From Halolactibacillus halophilus (GTDB lineage: Bacteria; Bacillota; Bacilli; Bacillales; Amphibacillaceae): DNA of 64,000 nt. The notes beneath the pieces are model-generated. The model saw nothing but the letters and a program-made list of their open reading frames with translations. It had not been told where the DNA came from and ran no database searches. Position 1 is the stretch's first letter; every line of letters starts with the position of its first letter. The stretch spans positions 1 through 64,000 of the forward strand of contig NZ_FOXC01000011.1 in the NCBI RefSeq assembly GCF_900115605.1, read 5' to 3'. The translations under genes were made by a program, and so were the position numbers. Of this stretch, positions 1 to 9,630 are shown in pieces.

Positions 1-104
1 ATAGTACTCAATAATTAAAGTCGAAATTTGACATAAAAAATAAGCCATATCAAGGCTTAAGAGTGCTTTTAAAGAAATGAAGTGTCAAACTCCCGAGGCT
101 AGGC

Positions 105-147
105 AAAAGACAACTGTTTTCTTGATTGAAAATGGTTGTCTTTTTTT
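105..147 (+). terminator. Intrinsic terminator ahead of ypjD
   Basis: Inverted repeat with arms AAAAGACAAC and GTTGTCTTTT around a short loop (inner TTTTC/GAAAA pairs), followed by a run of seven T. It would end transcription coming from the gene left of the window. The remaining bases up to 222 hold only a small TAAGCC/GGCTTA hairpin near 31-52. Confidence 0.8.
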
Positions 148-222
148 GTACAATGATGATAGCTTTGTCATTAAATTTGCTGTTTTCTGAAAAATTGTCT
201 AGACTAGAGAGGAGAACGCTAG

Positions 223-570
223 ATGTCTGATTATGAACAACCAGTTACATACGATACGAAAGCGATGCAAACACGTGTCGATCGTTTTATTAGTCAATTT
301 GAAGAAGGTTATTTTAGTCCTGAAGTTATGATGTTGCGTTTTACAGAAGAACTCGGAGAGTTAGCTAGAGAGGTTAATCACCTCTATGGACCGAAAAAGA
401 AAAAAGCATCAGAAGAGGCTAATACAGTGGAAGATGAACTGGGTGATGTGTTGTTTGTCTTATTATCCTTTGCTAATAGTCTTGATATTGATGCGGCAAA
501 AGCATTTGATCGAGCCATGACTAAAATTGAAACACGTGATAAAGATCGATTTACAAAAAAGAAGGAGTGA
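223..570 (+). CDS. ypjD: MazG-like nucleotide pyrophosphohydrolase (YpjD family)
   Basis: A 115-residue protein of the all-alpha NTP pyrophosphohydrolase (MazG-like) superfamily, which hydrolyses (d)NTPs to monophosphates. The metal-binding signature is visible: EELGELARE near residues 42-50 and DELGDVLF near 71-78. The start ATG follows a GAGGAG ribosome site. The stop overlaps the dapB ribosome-binding region, and the ypjD-dapB-mgsA order is that of Bacillus subtilis. The exact substrate cannot be read from sequence. Confidence 0.9.
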   Translation: MSDYEQPVTYDTKAMQTRVDRFISQFEEGYFSPEVMMLRFTEELGELAREVNHLYGPKKKKASEEANTVEDELGDVLFVLLSFANSLDIDAAKAFDRAMTKIETRDKDRFTKKKE

Positions 571-575
571 GAGAT

Positions 576-1379
576 GTGGAGAAAATTAATGTTGTTGTCG
601 CCGGTGCGAGTGGGAAAATGGGTAGTGAAGCTTTACGCATGATCGAGAAACATCAAGACCTTGCCCTTGTTGGGTGTGTTGATTTACATCATACAGGTAT
701 GAAAGTAAAAGAAGTTGAAGGGTTACCAGCATTTGATGCGGTCTTTTATGATGATATTAATCAATGTTTAGAGGCCGTTGATGCGGATGTCTTAATTGAT
801 TTAACCTCACCTAAGGTTGGCTTTAAACATACAAAAGCGGCCTTGCTACATGATGTCCGCCCTGTTGTTGGGACGACAGGCTTTACTGTTGATGAACTAG
901 AGGAACTCACACAACTAAGCAAAGAAAGACACATTGGAGCCGTTATTGCCCCTAACTTTGCGATGGGTGCGGTACTGATGATGCAGTTTGCAAAACAAGC
1001 GGCCAAATACTTTCCGGATGTTGAGATTATTGAAAAGCATCACGATCAAAAACTTGATGCGCCGTCTGGTACAGCAGTAAAAACGGCAGAACTCATTCAA
1101 GAAACACGGAAACAAAAATCACAAGGTCATCCCGATGAGCATGAGACGATTGACGGCGCGCGTGGTGCTGACTTTGATGGCATGCGCATTCATAGCGTGC
1201 GGTTGCCTGGACTTGTTGCTCACCAAGAAGTCGTCTTCGGTGGGCCGGGTGAAAACTTTACTTTGAAACATGACTCTTTCCACCGAGAATCATTTATGTC
1301 AGGCATTAAATTTGCGATTGATCATGTTGTTAAGCTCGATAAGTTAGTGTACGGTCTTGAACATTTAATGATGGATTAA
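576..1379 (+). CDS. dapB: 4-hydroxy-tetrahydrodipicolinate reductase
   Basis: Catalyses the NAD(P)H-dependent reduction step of the diaminopimelate/lysine pathway in the cytoplasm. The 267-residue product has the Rossmann motif [10 protein letters not shown] near its start, GTTGFT, the APNFAMGAV segment and the substrate-binding [18 protein letters not shown] region near residues 150-170. I chose the GTG at 576 because GAAGGAG at 561-567 is correctly spaced for it; a GTG at 567 would sit on the Shine-Dalgarno sequence. Length equals the usual Bacillus enzyme. It is co-transcribed with ypjD and mgsA. Confidence 0.95.
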   Translation: MEKINVVVAGASGKMGSEALRMIEKHQDLALVGCVDLHHTGMKVKEVEGLPAFDAVFYDDINQCLEAVDADVLIDLTSPKVGFKHTKAALLHDVRPVVGTTGFTVDELEELTQLSKERHIGAVIAPNFAMGAVLMMQFAKQAAKYFPDVEIIEKHHDQKLDAPSGTAVKTAELIQETRKQKSQGHPDEHETIDGARGADFDGMRIHSVRLPGLVAHQEVVFGGPGENFTLKHDSFHRESFMSGIKFAIDHVVKLDKLVYGLEHLMMD

Positions 1380-1398
1380 GCTAAGGGGGCGAAGACAA

Positions 1399-1797
1399 AT
1401 GAAAATTGCTTTAATTGCACATGATGAGAAAAAAGATGAGATGATTAATTTTTCTGCCTCTTATAAACATATTCTTGAAAGTCATGAATTATTTGCGACA
1501 GGTACGACGGGAAAACGCATTGCTGAGGCAACAGGATTAGATGTTTACCGGTTCAACTCAGGTCCGCTTGGTGGCGATCAACAAATTGGGGCGAAAATTT
1601 CCGAGAATGAAATGGATTTAGTGATTTTCTTTAAAGACCCATTAACAGCTCAACCACACGAACCAGACATTAGTGCGCTGATGCGCTTATGCGATGTGTA
1701 TCAAATTCCACTCGTCACTAATCTTGCGGGTGCGGAAGTAATGATACGTGCGCTTGAAGCGGGTTTTTTCCATTGGCGTGATATCATTGACGCTTAA
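1399..1797 (+). CDS. mgsA: Methylglyoxal synthase
   Basis: Converts dihydroxyacetone phosphate to methylglyoxal and phosphate, a bypass that relieves sugar-phosphate build-up. The 132-residue protein shows the family blocks ALIAHDEKK at the start, [20 protein letters not shown] with the catalytic aspartate region, and FKDPL followed by PHEPDI. GGGGGCG lies upstream of the ATG. It ends the ypjD-dapB-mgsA operon, with a terminator 40 bp downstream. In B. subtilis the bacillithiol genes bshB1 and bshA come next, but here the next gene is cca. Confidence 0.95.
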   Translation: MKIALIAHDEKKDEMINFSASYKHILESHELFATGTTGKRIAEATGLDVYRFNSGPLGGDQQIGAKISENEMDLVIFFKDPLTAQPHEPDISALMRLCDVYQIPLVTNLAGAEVMIRALEAGFFHWRDIIDA

Positions 1798-1837
1798 AAG
1801 TGACAAGTGATCAGGGAGATAAAATACGAGACATCTG

Positions 1838-1868
1838 AAACACTCACCGAACGCGGTGAGTGTTTTTA
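1838..1868 (+). terminator. Intrinsic terminator of the ypjD-dapB-mgsA operon
   Basis: CACTCACC and GGTGAGTG form a perfect 8-bp stem with an AACGC-type loop, followed by TTTTT. It separates mgsA from cca. Confidence 0.9.
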
Positions 1869-1960
1869 TCGTTAACAGGAGAATTATCTTTGTTAACATT
1901 CAAAAACCTTAAGGAATATGTTAAAATTATTGTAATGATCAAAAGAGAAGAGGTAAACAA

Positions 1961-3169
1961 ATGGATGTGTTTAAACCGGCTGAACCGATTCTAAGGTGTT
2001 TAATTGAAGCAGGTTATCAGGCTTATATTGTCGGCGGTTCTGTTAGAGATTACTTACTGAACACTCCGATTAATGATATAGATATTGCGACAAGTGCAAA
2101 ACCAGAACAAGTCATGGCCTTATTTCCACAAGTAATTCCGGTGGGCCTTGAACATGGTACTGTGATTGTTCGTGATCACCATACATCATTTGAAGTAACA
2201 ACGCTTCGCGAAGAAACAACCTACAGTGACCGTCGTCATCCTGATGCGGTACATTTTGTCACGGATGTTGTAAAAGACCTAGCGCGGCGTGACTTTACGA
2301 TGAATGCGATGACCTTAACCGAATCAAAAGAGCTGATTGACCCATTTGATGGCCAATCTGACATTATCAATAAACAAATTCAAGCGGTTGGAAAGGCAAA
2401 CAAACGTTTTAACGAAGACCCACTAAGAATGCTAAGAGCCATTCGATTCTGCAGCCAGCTCGGCTTTATGATTGAAGATCAGACCAAGTGCGCGCTTCTT
2501 GCGAATCTGCCGTTAATTAGTGAAGTTTCAATTGAACGCATTCAAGTTGAGTTGGAAAAATTTTTTAAAGGGAGCTATTTACCAGAGGCACTCATATTAC
2601 CCGAAACAAAAAAATTGCTCTCACACTTACCTTTCTTTAACAAAAAGACAGCTATCATAGCTGACTTAATAAATGTGACACTACCTTTTCATCGATTAAT
2701 CGATGTCTTTGTCTACCTTAGTTTTACTCATGACGACATCATACTTACAGGTTTTTATAAAAGCTACCGGTTATCGAATGTTCAAAAGCGAGAAGGGTTG
2801 ATGTTATTAGCTGCACTTGAACGGTATCAACAAAAGGAATCTTTGTCATTGATTGTCTATCATTTACCCTCGCATTTGTATGAACGATTTAGTGATTTAG
2901 TTGCACGCTCAAGTTTAGATTCACTTGACTTAGTGATGCTAAAACAAGCAAATCAAGCGTTACCAATCCATTCAAAACAAGACATGGCCCTTACTGGTAA
3001 CGATCTGATTCAGCTTTTCCCAGAACGAAAGCGTGGGGAGTGGATTGGCGAGATGCTTGACCGACTGGAAACAAATGTTATTTCTGGTAAATTACCAAAT
3101 CAACGAGAATATTTAAAGGAGTGGGTCACATGGTCCTATCCAATCGAGAAAAAATCATTCAACTATTAG
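1961..3169 (+). CDS. cca: CCA-adding tRNA nucleotidyltransferase
   Basis: Adds or repairs the 3'-terminal CCA of tRNAs without a nucleic acid template. The 402-residue class II enzyme shows the nucleotidyltransferase motif GGSVRD with the DIDIAT metal-binding aspartates near residues 27-47, RRDFTMNAM near 110, and EDPLRMLRAIRF near 150, the neck region of bacterial class II enzymes. The ATG follows GAAGAGGT. Its 3' end overlaps birA by 40 bp, so the two are translationally coupled as in B. subtilis. Confidence 0.95.
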   Translation: MDVFKPAEPILRCLIEAGYQAYIVGGSVRDYLLNTPINDIDIATSAKPEQVMALFPQVIPVGLEHGTVIVRDHHTSFEVTTLREETTYSDRRHPDAVHFVTDVVKDLARRDFTMNAMTLTESKELIDPFDGQSDIINKQIQAVGKANKRFNEDPLRMLRAIRFCSQLGFMIEDQTKCALLANLPLISEVSIERIQVELEKFFKGSYLPEALILPETKKLLSHLPFFNKKTAIIADLINVTLPFHRLIDVFVYLSFTHDDIILTGFYKSYRLSNVQKREGLMLLAALERYQQKESLSLIVYHLPSHLYERFSDLVARSSLDSLDLVMLKQANQALPIHSKQDMALTGNDLIQLFPERKRGEWIGEMLDRLETNVISGKLPNQREYLKEWVTWSYPIEKKSFNY

Positions 3170-4128
3170 CACAAAACATGCACACGTATGTGTCAGGTCA
3201 ATGGCTCTCTGACCAACTTGGTATATCAAGAACGGCTGTTTGGAAACAGATGAAACATTTAAAGGAAGATGGTTATCATTTTAAAGCCGTCCCGAATAAA
3301 GGGTATCGTCTGATTGATATGCCAGATAAAGTGAGTGAAAACACATTATTTTGGGGCCTTGATACAGATGTCCTTGGACAGATGTTAGAGTACCATGATC
3401 AATTAACATCAACGCAGGACTTAGCTCATACGCGGGCAAGAGAAAATAAACCGGATGGCTATTTAATTGTCGCTAATTCACAAACAAATGGGCGAGGCAG
3501 ATTACACCGGGCTTTTCGTTCTGAAAACAAAAACGGGGCCTGGTTTAGTTTTATTTTACGTCCAGAACTTTCTCCTGTTGAAGCACAGAAAATCACTTTG
3601 CTTACAGCGGTAAGCTTAGTGCGAACGATTAAACAGAAAACAACGCTTGAACCGAAAATTAAGTGGCCCAATGATATATTAATTGGTGACAAAAAACTTG
3701 CTGGTATTCTAACCGAAATGCAAGCAGAACAAGACCAAATTCATTATATGGTCATTGGTGTTGGCGTGAATATTAATCAGCGTCTTGAGGAGTTCCCAGA
3801 AGAGTTACGCCAGACGGTCACATCGTTACTGGTTGAAACGGATGAACGGTTTAAGCGGCGGTATTTTATTCAAGACTTTTTAAAGCATTTTGAAGCGTTA
3901 TATCGGACATTACTCACCGATGGCTTTAAGTCGATCAAACAAGAATGGGAAAAACATGCATTCAAGCTTGGTGAGACATTAGATTATCGCTTAGGTAAGG
4001 AAGAAAAAACAGGGGTGTTTGTCGATATTCATGATTCTGGTGCGCTACTTATTGAACATGAAGGTAAAACTGAGCGGTTGTACTCGGCTGATATTCACTG
4101 GTTCAAAGGGGATAAAAGCGGTTGTTGA
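3130..4128 (+). CDS. birA: Bifunctional biotin-protein ligase / biotin operon repressor
   Basis: Activates biotin with ATP and transfers it to carboxylase/decarboxylase carrier domains; class II members also bind operators with an N-terminal winged helix. Residues 1-65 carry the helix-turn-helix (WLSDQLGISRTAVWKQMKHL); the ligase domain has GRGRLHR near residue 117 and KWPNDI near 178. The ATG at 3130 is 8 nt after AAGGAG. The last residues (after about SADIHW) are unlike the family and lie on the left edge of the pan deletion, so the C-terminus is probably altered by that rearrangement. The catalytic core is intact. Confidence 0.92.
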   Translation: MVLSNREKIIQLLAQNMHTYVSGQWLSDQLGISRTAVWKQMKHLKEDGYHFKAVPNKGYRLIDMPDKVSENTLFWGLDTDVLGQMLEYHDQLTSTQDLAHTRARENKPDGYLIVANSQTNGRGRLHRAFRSENKNGAWFSFILRPELSPVEAQKITLLTAVSLVRTIKQKTTLEPKIKWPNDILIGDKKLAGILTEMQAEQDQIHYMVIGVGVNINQRLEEFPEELRQTVTSLLVETDERFKRRYFIQDFLKHFEALYRTLLTDGFKSIKQEWEKHAFKLGETLDYRLGKEEKTGVFVDIHDSGALLIEHEGKTERLYSADIHWFKGDKSGC

Positions 4129-4501
4129 CTTGTTGATAGAGAACTTGAACTTTCCTACGGTCTTAAGACCGATTCCAACCGTAAGAGAACCGGAGGATTT
4201 AGCGAAAAGCAGTCGTAATGTTAACCTTAGTGAACAGGAGCGACAAGAAGCGCCACTGATTTACCGTGCGCTAACAGAAGCAAAAGCCATGATGGAACAG
4301 GGCAAACGTGACCAGCAAGCAATACTCGCTCACGTACAATCTGTTATTCATCAAAGTCAACATGCCGAGATTGATTATATCGAGCTGTTGAGTTATCCTC
4401 AACTAGAGGCCTTACCAACGCTTAAAGGACAAGTGATTCTCGCGTGTGCAGTGAAATTTGAGCGCGTCAGATTGATTGATAACGTGTTAGTAGACCTTTA
4501 A
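4113..4501 (+). pseudogene. panC: panC remnant (C-terminal half of pantothenate synthetase)
   Basis: This reading frame matches only the last half of pantothenate synthetase: VDLLIENLNF, then PIPTVREPEDLAKSSRN, whose SSRN block belongs to the ATP site, and the C-terminal dimerisation domain. The family is about 280 residues long; roughly the first 150, including the HxGH nucleotide-binding motif and pantoate pocket, are missing. No start codon or ribosome site precedes it; the frame simply opens inside the 3' end of birA. panB, expected between birA and panC, is absent. A single deletion joining birA's end to mid-panC explains this. Confidence 0.88.
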
Positions 4502-4571
4502 ATTGAACCATTAATAAGTGAAGCTCAACAAAACCAATGAAAAAATATAAAAGTATAAGTGGGCGATAGCT

Positions 4572-4907
4572 ACGTTTCGAACACTAATGAAAGGAAAGTT
4601 GCACCGGGTCCGGGTAACGGAAGCGATTGATGTGTTGCCACATGAAAAAGTACAAATTGTTAATAACAATAATGGCGTCCGGCTTGAAACGTATGTTATC
4701 CCCGGAGAAAGAGGGAGAGGGGTTATCTGTTTGAACGGAGCTGTGAGCCGGTTAGTCCAACCGGGTGATATCGTGATTATTGTCAGTTACGCACTTGTCT
4801 CAGAAGAAAGATTGCCAACATTCACACCGAAGGTTGCACTATTGAACGAAGACAATTCAATTAAAGAAATGATTGACCAAGAACCCCCGCTAACAGCACA
4901 AGAGTAG
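4572..4907 (+). pseudogene. panD: panD, inactivated aspartate 1-decarboxylase
   Basis: Aspartate decarboxylase makes beta-alanine after self-cleavage between Gly24 and Ser25, which creates the pyruvoyl cofactor. Here the expected N-terminus (M)[11 protein letters not shown] is preserved, but its first codon at 4572-4574 reads ACG rather than ATG. Just after VTEA the frame jumps directly to the [14 protein letters not shown] block. About 19 residues are missing in frame, and these normally contain the Gly-Ser cleavage site. The rest ([19 protein letters not shown]) is well conserved, so decay is recent. An internal ATG at 4587 could start translation but cannot restore the cofactor. Confidence 0.85.
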
Positions 4908-4949
4908 ACAAGTAATACGCAGTGAAAAATATGATTGAAGGTGAGCGAG

Positions 4950-7604
4950 ATGACGACATTTGCGGTTGTCGATTTAGAAACAACAGGAAATCAAAAACAA
5001 GATCGAATCATTGAAATCGGGATTGTCATCTATCGCGATCAACAGATTGTTACGACCTATCAAACTTTAATTAATCCACATAAACATATCTCGCGATTTA
5101 TTGAACATCTTACGGGAATTAATAATGCGATGGTGATGGACCAACCCACATTTGAAGATGTCGCAACAACGATTCATCGGTTATTAGATGATGCTTATTT
5201 TGTTGCGCATAACGTACCGTTTGATTTAGGGTTTTTAAACCAAGAATTTGAGCGGGTGGGGCTTAAAAAACTTCAAACAAAGACATTAGATACTGTCGAA
5301 CTTAGTCGAATGTTGTTACCGGGGGCACCAGGCTTTAAGTTAAATCAGTTGGCTCAGTTTTTATCGATCACCCACGATGATCCTCACCGTGCCCTGTCAG
5401 ATGCGTATGTGACGACCGATTTGTTGAATGTCTTATTAGAAGAGCTTACACGCTTACCAAAAACGACTTTAAAAAAATTAGTGCCACTCGCAGAAAAACT
5501 AAAAAGTGATCTTGTACCTATTATTCACGCCTTATTAGATCAACCCCAAACACGTGATATTGCTAAAAAAGACGCGTCATATGATTATCATTATGGCTTA
5601 GCGATTAAGCGAGTACCTGAAATCGAGCCGATCATGTCTTCAGAGGAAATGCCAGCCTTTGGCGACTGGCTTGATGCGTTTGAAGTAAGCTTTAATAAGC
5701 CGCTTCGCTTAGGACAACGTGAGATGAGTGAAGCGATTTATCATACCTTTGTGACAGAATCATCCGCATTGATAGAAGCGGGTACGGGTATTGGCAAAAC
5801 ACTCAGTTACCTTTTGGCGGCCGTTTATATGGCGAAGACAACGCGAGAAAAAGTGGTCATCAGTACGTATTTAAAACAGCTTCAAAAACAACTGCTTCAT
5901 GAAGAAGTACCAAAAATTTTAACTCACCTTAACGAAGCTTGTCGGATTGAAGTATTAAAAGGTAAAAATCAGTATATCAGTGTTAAACGGTTTAGTGAGT
6001 GGATTGTGAAACATGACAATGATCACTATGATTTTACGTTAACGAAAGCGATTATCTTGATTTGGCTGACAAAAACAGAAACAGGGGATGTAGATGAGAT
6101 TCAATTGCCACGAAGTGGCTATCAACTGTTCCATCAATTCTCTCACCGATTTGATACAGATGAAAAGCAAGCCTTTAGTTATTATGAACATAAGCTCGCT
6201 CGAATTGAGATGGCGGATGTTGTGATTGTGAACCATGCGCTGATGCATCAGCTCGTATTACAAGAACAGTTGCCGTTAAAACGGATCATTATTGATGAAG
6301 CCCATCACTTACCAGAAGTGATTGAACAAGAACAGGGACTTATGTTTCAGTCTGAAGCGATTCATGCCTTTTTAAATCAAGTCGTTCACCGTTTAAAAAC
6401 GTTTGATGTATTAGATGCAGACATTAAAGCAACCGTTGAAGATATTAAGTATGATTATCAGTGTTTGATCGATTATACGCGGCAGTTTATCTCGCGCCAG
6501 CATTCGGCAAAAGGGTCTAAAAAAATTGTGACGATTGAACCACAAGAAGCCGTTTTTTCAACGATGCAAGTCATGTACGAGCGATTTAAGGTATTACTTG
6601 ATACGTTACTTAAAAGCGTCCACCTAACACCACATCCACTGATTCATGATGAACTGATCTCGATTGTTTCAGCCTTTTTGGAACCGTATAATCGTTTCTT
6701 TTTTGATGACGCGACGGATGCGGTGTACTGGTTAGAAATGGATTTGACCCATCAACAACAACCGATCAGTTTTTATAAAAAGCCAGTAGATATTCGCGAG
6801 ACGGTGATGCGTTATTATTTCAGTCCTCATCGCTCCGTCATATTAACGAGTGCAACGTTAACAGTGAATCAACGCTTTGATTATATCCAGCATCAATTGG
6901 GGATGACCAAACAAGTGGAAACGTATCGATTTCCTGCACTCTACCCAACAGAAAGTCACGTCCAGTTACTCGTACCAAATGACTTTCCGCGTCTCGACCA
7001 ACGAGAAACGACCGCTTATGTTGAAGCCTTGAGTGAACTCGTCTTTTCGTTAGCTGACCTTACAAAGGGGCGCATGTTGATTTTGTTTAATTCTTATCAA
7101 ATGTTAAAAGATACCCATACATTATTAGATGAATTGTTCCAAGCTGATTATGTTCTCATTGCCCAAGGCATCTCAAGTGGAAGTCATGAGAAACTAAAGA
7201 AGCATTTCCAACAGACCGATCAGGCTATTTTACTTGGGACCCATGCTTTTTGGGAAGGATTAGACATTCCAGGAGATGATCTGAAGTGTGTTGTGATTGC
7301 ACGTTTGCCGTTTCAATCCCCGAGTCAACCCGTTGTTGAAGCAAAGCTAAAGCGCATGGAAAGTAGGGGACAATCAGGATTTTATGGTTATTCTTTACCC
7401 GATGCGGTGATTCGATTCAAACAAGGTTTCGGTAGACTGATTCGTAATGAGACGGATTCAGGCATTGTTGTTGTGACCGATGACCGAATTGTTACCAAAA
7501 ATTATGGTCGGACATTTATTGAGTCACTGCCGTCAGTCCCTGTTTATCATCGCCGGACGACAGAACTGTTAGATTTAGCTGAAACATTTTTAACAGACAA
7601 GTAA
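4950..7604 (+). CDS. dinG: DinG-family helicase with N-terminal 3'-5' exonuclease domain
   Basis: An 884-residue protein of the Firmicutes DinG type. Residues 1-165 form a DnaQ-like exonuclease (VVDLETTG at the start, HNVPFDLGFL, and HRALSDA as the third acidic motif). The rest is an XPD/DinG-like superfamily 2 helicase with Walker A EAGTGIGKT near 275-285, IIDEAHHLPE near 447 and C-terminal GTHAFWEGLDIPG and QGFGRLIRN motifs. The four iron-sulfur cysteines of E. coli DinG are not apparent, as is usual for Gram-positive members. I chose ATG 4950 after AAGGTGAG. It follows the dead panD directly. Confidence 0.92.
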   Translation: MTTFAVVDLETTGNQKQDRIIEIGIVIYRDQQIVTTYQTLINPHKHISRFIEHLTGINNAMVMDQPTFEDVATTIHRLLDDAYFVAHNVPFDLGFLNQEFERVGLKKLQTKTLDTVELSRMLLPGAPGFKLNQLAQFLSITHDDPHRALSDAYVTTDLLNVLLEELTRLPKTTLKKLVPLAEKLKSDLVPIIHALLDQPQTRDIAKKDASYDYHYGLAIKRVPEIEPIMSSEEMPAFGDWLDAFEVSFNKPLRLGQREMSEAIYHTFVTESSALIEAGTGIGKTLSYLLAAVYMAKTTREKVVISTYLKQLQKQLLHEEVPKILTHLNEACRIEVLKGKNQYISVKRFSEWIVKHDNDHYDFTLTKAIILIWLTKTETGDVDEIQLPRSGYQLFHQFSHRFDTDEKQAFSYYEHKLARIEMADVVIVNHALMHQLVLQEQLPLKRIIIDEAHHLPEVIEQEQGLMFQSEAIHAFLNQVVHRLKTFDVLDADIKATVEDIKYDYQCLIDYTRQFISRQHSAKGSKKIVTIEPQEAVFSTMQVMYERFKVLLDTLLKSVHLTPHPLIHDELISIVSAFLEPYNRFFFDDATDAVYWLEMDLTHQQQPISFYKKPVDIRETVMRYYFSPHRSVILTSATLTVNQRFDYIQHQLGMTKQVETYRFPALYPTESHVQLLVPNDFPRLDQRETTAYVEALSELVFSLADLTKGRMLILFNSYQMLKDTHTLLDELFQADYVLIAQGISSGSHEKLKKHFQQTDQAILLGTHAFWEGLDIPGDDLKCVVIARLPFQSPSQPVVEAKLKRMESRGQSGFYGYSLPDAVIRFKQGFGRLIRNETDSGIVVVTDDRIVTKNYGRTFIESLPSVPVYHRRTTELLDLAETFLTDK

Positions 7605-7739
7605 GACAAAAAGTTATAAAACAGGCAGAAATCTTAAAAAAGCCAGGTTAGGCATTATTTTTCTTTTAAAAACCTGCTATAATATAACAAGGTTTATCAA
7701 TCCGTGTCATAAACTTAAAAAATTAAAGGTTGGGATACA

Positions 7740-7913
7740 ATGCGTAATGAAAAAATAGAAACATTATCAACGGTTAGGCTTCAGAATAACCCGGAACTCT
7801 ACAAAATTGTTGATAGCTTAAATCGGACGTTAAAAGATGATGACGTAATGTTTGGTTTAGCTTTAGATGAGGATGACGATGAAACAGCAATCTTCACAAT
7901 TTATCGAACTTAA
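7740..7913 (+). CDS. ypmA: YpmA-like small protein (DUF4264)
   Basis: A 57-codon reading frame of unknown function that resembles B. subtilis YpmA. It has the conserved core LYKIVDSLNRTLK, MFGLALDEDD and a C-terminal IYRT. AAAGGTTGGG provides a ribosome site upstream of the ATG. It sits exactly where ypmA lies in B. subtilis, between dinG and ypmB, and overlaps the next gene by 35 bp, which argues for coupled translation. A TATAAT at 7679-7684 upstream is a possible promoter for the ypmA-ypmB-aspB-asnS group. Confidence 0.85.
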   Translation: MRNEKIETLSTVRLQNNPELYKIVDSLNRTLKDDDVMFGLALDEDDDETAIFTIYRT

Positions 7914-8403
7914 TTATCCTAAAATTATTGTTGGTATTCTCCTCTTGATTGGCATAGTTGGTGCGGGATATAGCGTGCATTTGTATAGTGTGATACGCGA
8001 GGCTGAGGATGATGACTTTGACTCATCTATTGCGCGTGTCAAAGCAGCTTATGACATAGGTGAAATTGATGAGGTGACTCGGTTTCACGGCGATGTTTTT
8101 TATCACGTGATTCATACCAGCGATGAAGATAGTGTCACGTATTATTATGTCGACCAAAGCGATCAATCAGCTGATATTACTGTGTACACAGCCCAGTCAA
8201 GCGATCCAATTCAGCCGATTTTAGCCACCTTTCTTTCAGAACGACCGAATAACGATATCAGTCGTGTGAATGTTGGTCTAAGACAACAAGTACCAATCGT
8301 TGAAATTATTTCAACGACAACCACTGAATCAGTCCGTTATGATTATTACAGATTAACCGATGGTACATATGAAAGTGGCATAACCTTAAATAATGTGAAC
8401 TAA
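7879..8403 (+). CDS. ypmB: YpmB-like membrane-anchored protein (DUF5590)
   Basis: About 174 residues with one N-terminal transmembrane helix (IIVGILLLIGIVGAGYSV) and an extracytoplasmic remainder with a DVFYHVIHT segment typical of YpmB/DUF5590 proteins. The function is unknown. Several ATG codons are clustered; I favour 7879 because GAGG lies 6 nt before it, while 7867 would add four residues. It overlaps ypmA and is followed 14 bp later by aspB, matching B. subtilis gene order. The extracellular part is rich in Asp, fitting a salt-adapted protein (inference). Confidence 0.75.
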   Translation: MKQQSSQFIELNYPKIIVGILLLIGIVGAGYSVHLYSVIREAEDDDFDSSIARVKAAYDIGEIDEVTRFHGDVFYHVIHTSDEDSVTYYYVDQSDQSADITVYTAQSSDPIQPILATFLSERPNNDISRVNVGLRQQVPIVEIISTTTTESVRYDYYRLTDGTYESGITLNNVN

Positions 8404-8417
8404 GGAAAGGTGATTCT

Positions 8418-9605
8418 ATGCAGTTAGCAAAACGTGTACAAACACTGACGCCTTCAACAACTTTAGCCATTACAGCTAAAGCAAAGGCACTTAAAGATAG
8501 TGGACATGATGTGATTGGTTTGGGCGCAGGTGAACCTGACTTTAATACACCTGAATTTATTATTGAAGCAGCAGAAGCGGCGATGCGGACAGGTTTAACG
8601 CGTTATACCCCATCAGGTGGTATCTTGCCACTTCGCGAAGCAATTGCACGTAAGCTGTTAAAAGATCAAGGTATTGATTATAGTGCTGATCAAATCGTTG
8701 TCACAACAGGAGCAAAGCATGCCTTATATACGTTATTTCAAGTCCTGTTAAATCCAGGTGACGAGGTGATTGTGCCAACCCCTTACTGGGTTAGCTATCC
8801 AGAACAAATTAAGCTTGCTGAAGGTGAGCCTGTGTTTGTGGCAGGAAAAGAAGACAATCAATTTAAATTATCCCCGGATCAACTTGAACAAGCCATCACC
8901 GAGAAGACGCGGGCGGTTATTATTAATTCACCAAGCAACCCGACGGGCATGATGTACACCAAAGCAGAACTTGCAGCGCTTGGCGAGGTCTGTGTTAAAC
9001 ATAACATCATCATCGTCTCAGATGAAATTTATGAAAAGCTCATTTATACCGATCAACCGCATGTATCCATTGCATCATTGTCGGAACAATTAAAAAAACA
9101 AACGGTGATCATCAATGGTGTGTCAAAATCACACGCAATGACGGGTTGGCGAATTGGTTATGCTGTCGGTCGCAAGACGATCATTAAAGCAATGACCAAC
9201 CTTTGTAGTCACTCAACGTCGAACCCAACCACGATTAGTCAGTATGCTGCACTTGCCGCTTATACACATGATGAAACAGAGATTAAGCAGATGGTTCAAT
9301 CTTTTAATGAACGTTTGACTTACACGTATGATTTATTAAGTCAAGTACCAGGTGTTACTTGTGTGAAGCCGCAAGGTGCATTTTATTTATTCCCAAATGT
9401 TGAGCAAGCAATGGACCTTTGTGGATTTGGCGATGTTGAAGAATTTTCAACGGCGTTACTTGAAGAAGAACAGGTAGCAGTTATCCCAGGTTCAGGGTTT
9501 GGAGCACCGAAAAATATACGGTTATCGTACGTGATTGAAATACAGCAATTAGAAGAAGCGATTACACGGCTGACGCGCTTTATTGAACGTCATGCAAAAA
9601 TATAA
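8418..9605 (+). CDS. aspB: Aspartate aminotransferase (class I, PLP-dependent)
   Basis: Interconverts aspartate and oxaloacetate using 2-oxoglutarate. The 395-residue fold-type I aminotransferase shows [10 protein letters not shown] near residue 34, the PLP-binding SPSNPTG near 172, [10 protein letters not shown] near 199, and the Schiff-base lysine in [16 protein letters not shown] near 234. AAGGAAAGGTG precedes the ATG. It lies in an operon with ypmA, ypmB and asnS, the standard Bacillus arrangement. Oxaloacetate from this step would also link to the dapB lysine pathway upstream. Confidence 0.93.
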   Translation: MQLAKRVQTLTPSTTLAITAKAKALKDSGHDVIGLGAGEPDFNTPEFIIEAAEAAMRTGLTRYTPSGGILPLREAIARKLLKDQGIDYSADQIVVTTGAKHALYTLFQVLLNPGDEVIVPTPYWVSYPEQIKLAEGEPVFVAGKEDNQFKLSPDQLEQAITEKTRAVIINSPSNPTGMMYTKAELAALGEVCVKHNIIIVSDEIYEKLIYTDQPHVSIASLSEQLKKQTVIINGVSKSHAMTGWRIGYAVGRKTIIKAMTNLCSHSTSNPTTISQYAALAAYTHDETEIKQMVQSFNERLTYTYDLLSQVPGVTCVKPQGAFYLFPNVEQAMDLCGFGDVEEFSTALLEEEQVAVIPGSGFGAPKNIRLSYVIEIQQLEEAITRLTRFIERHAKI

Positions 9606-9630
9606 GAGAGAATTTTTGGAGGGAAGTTTG

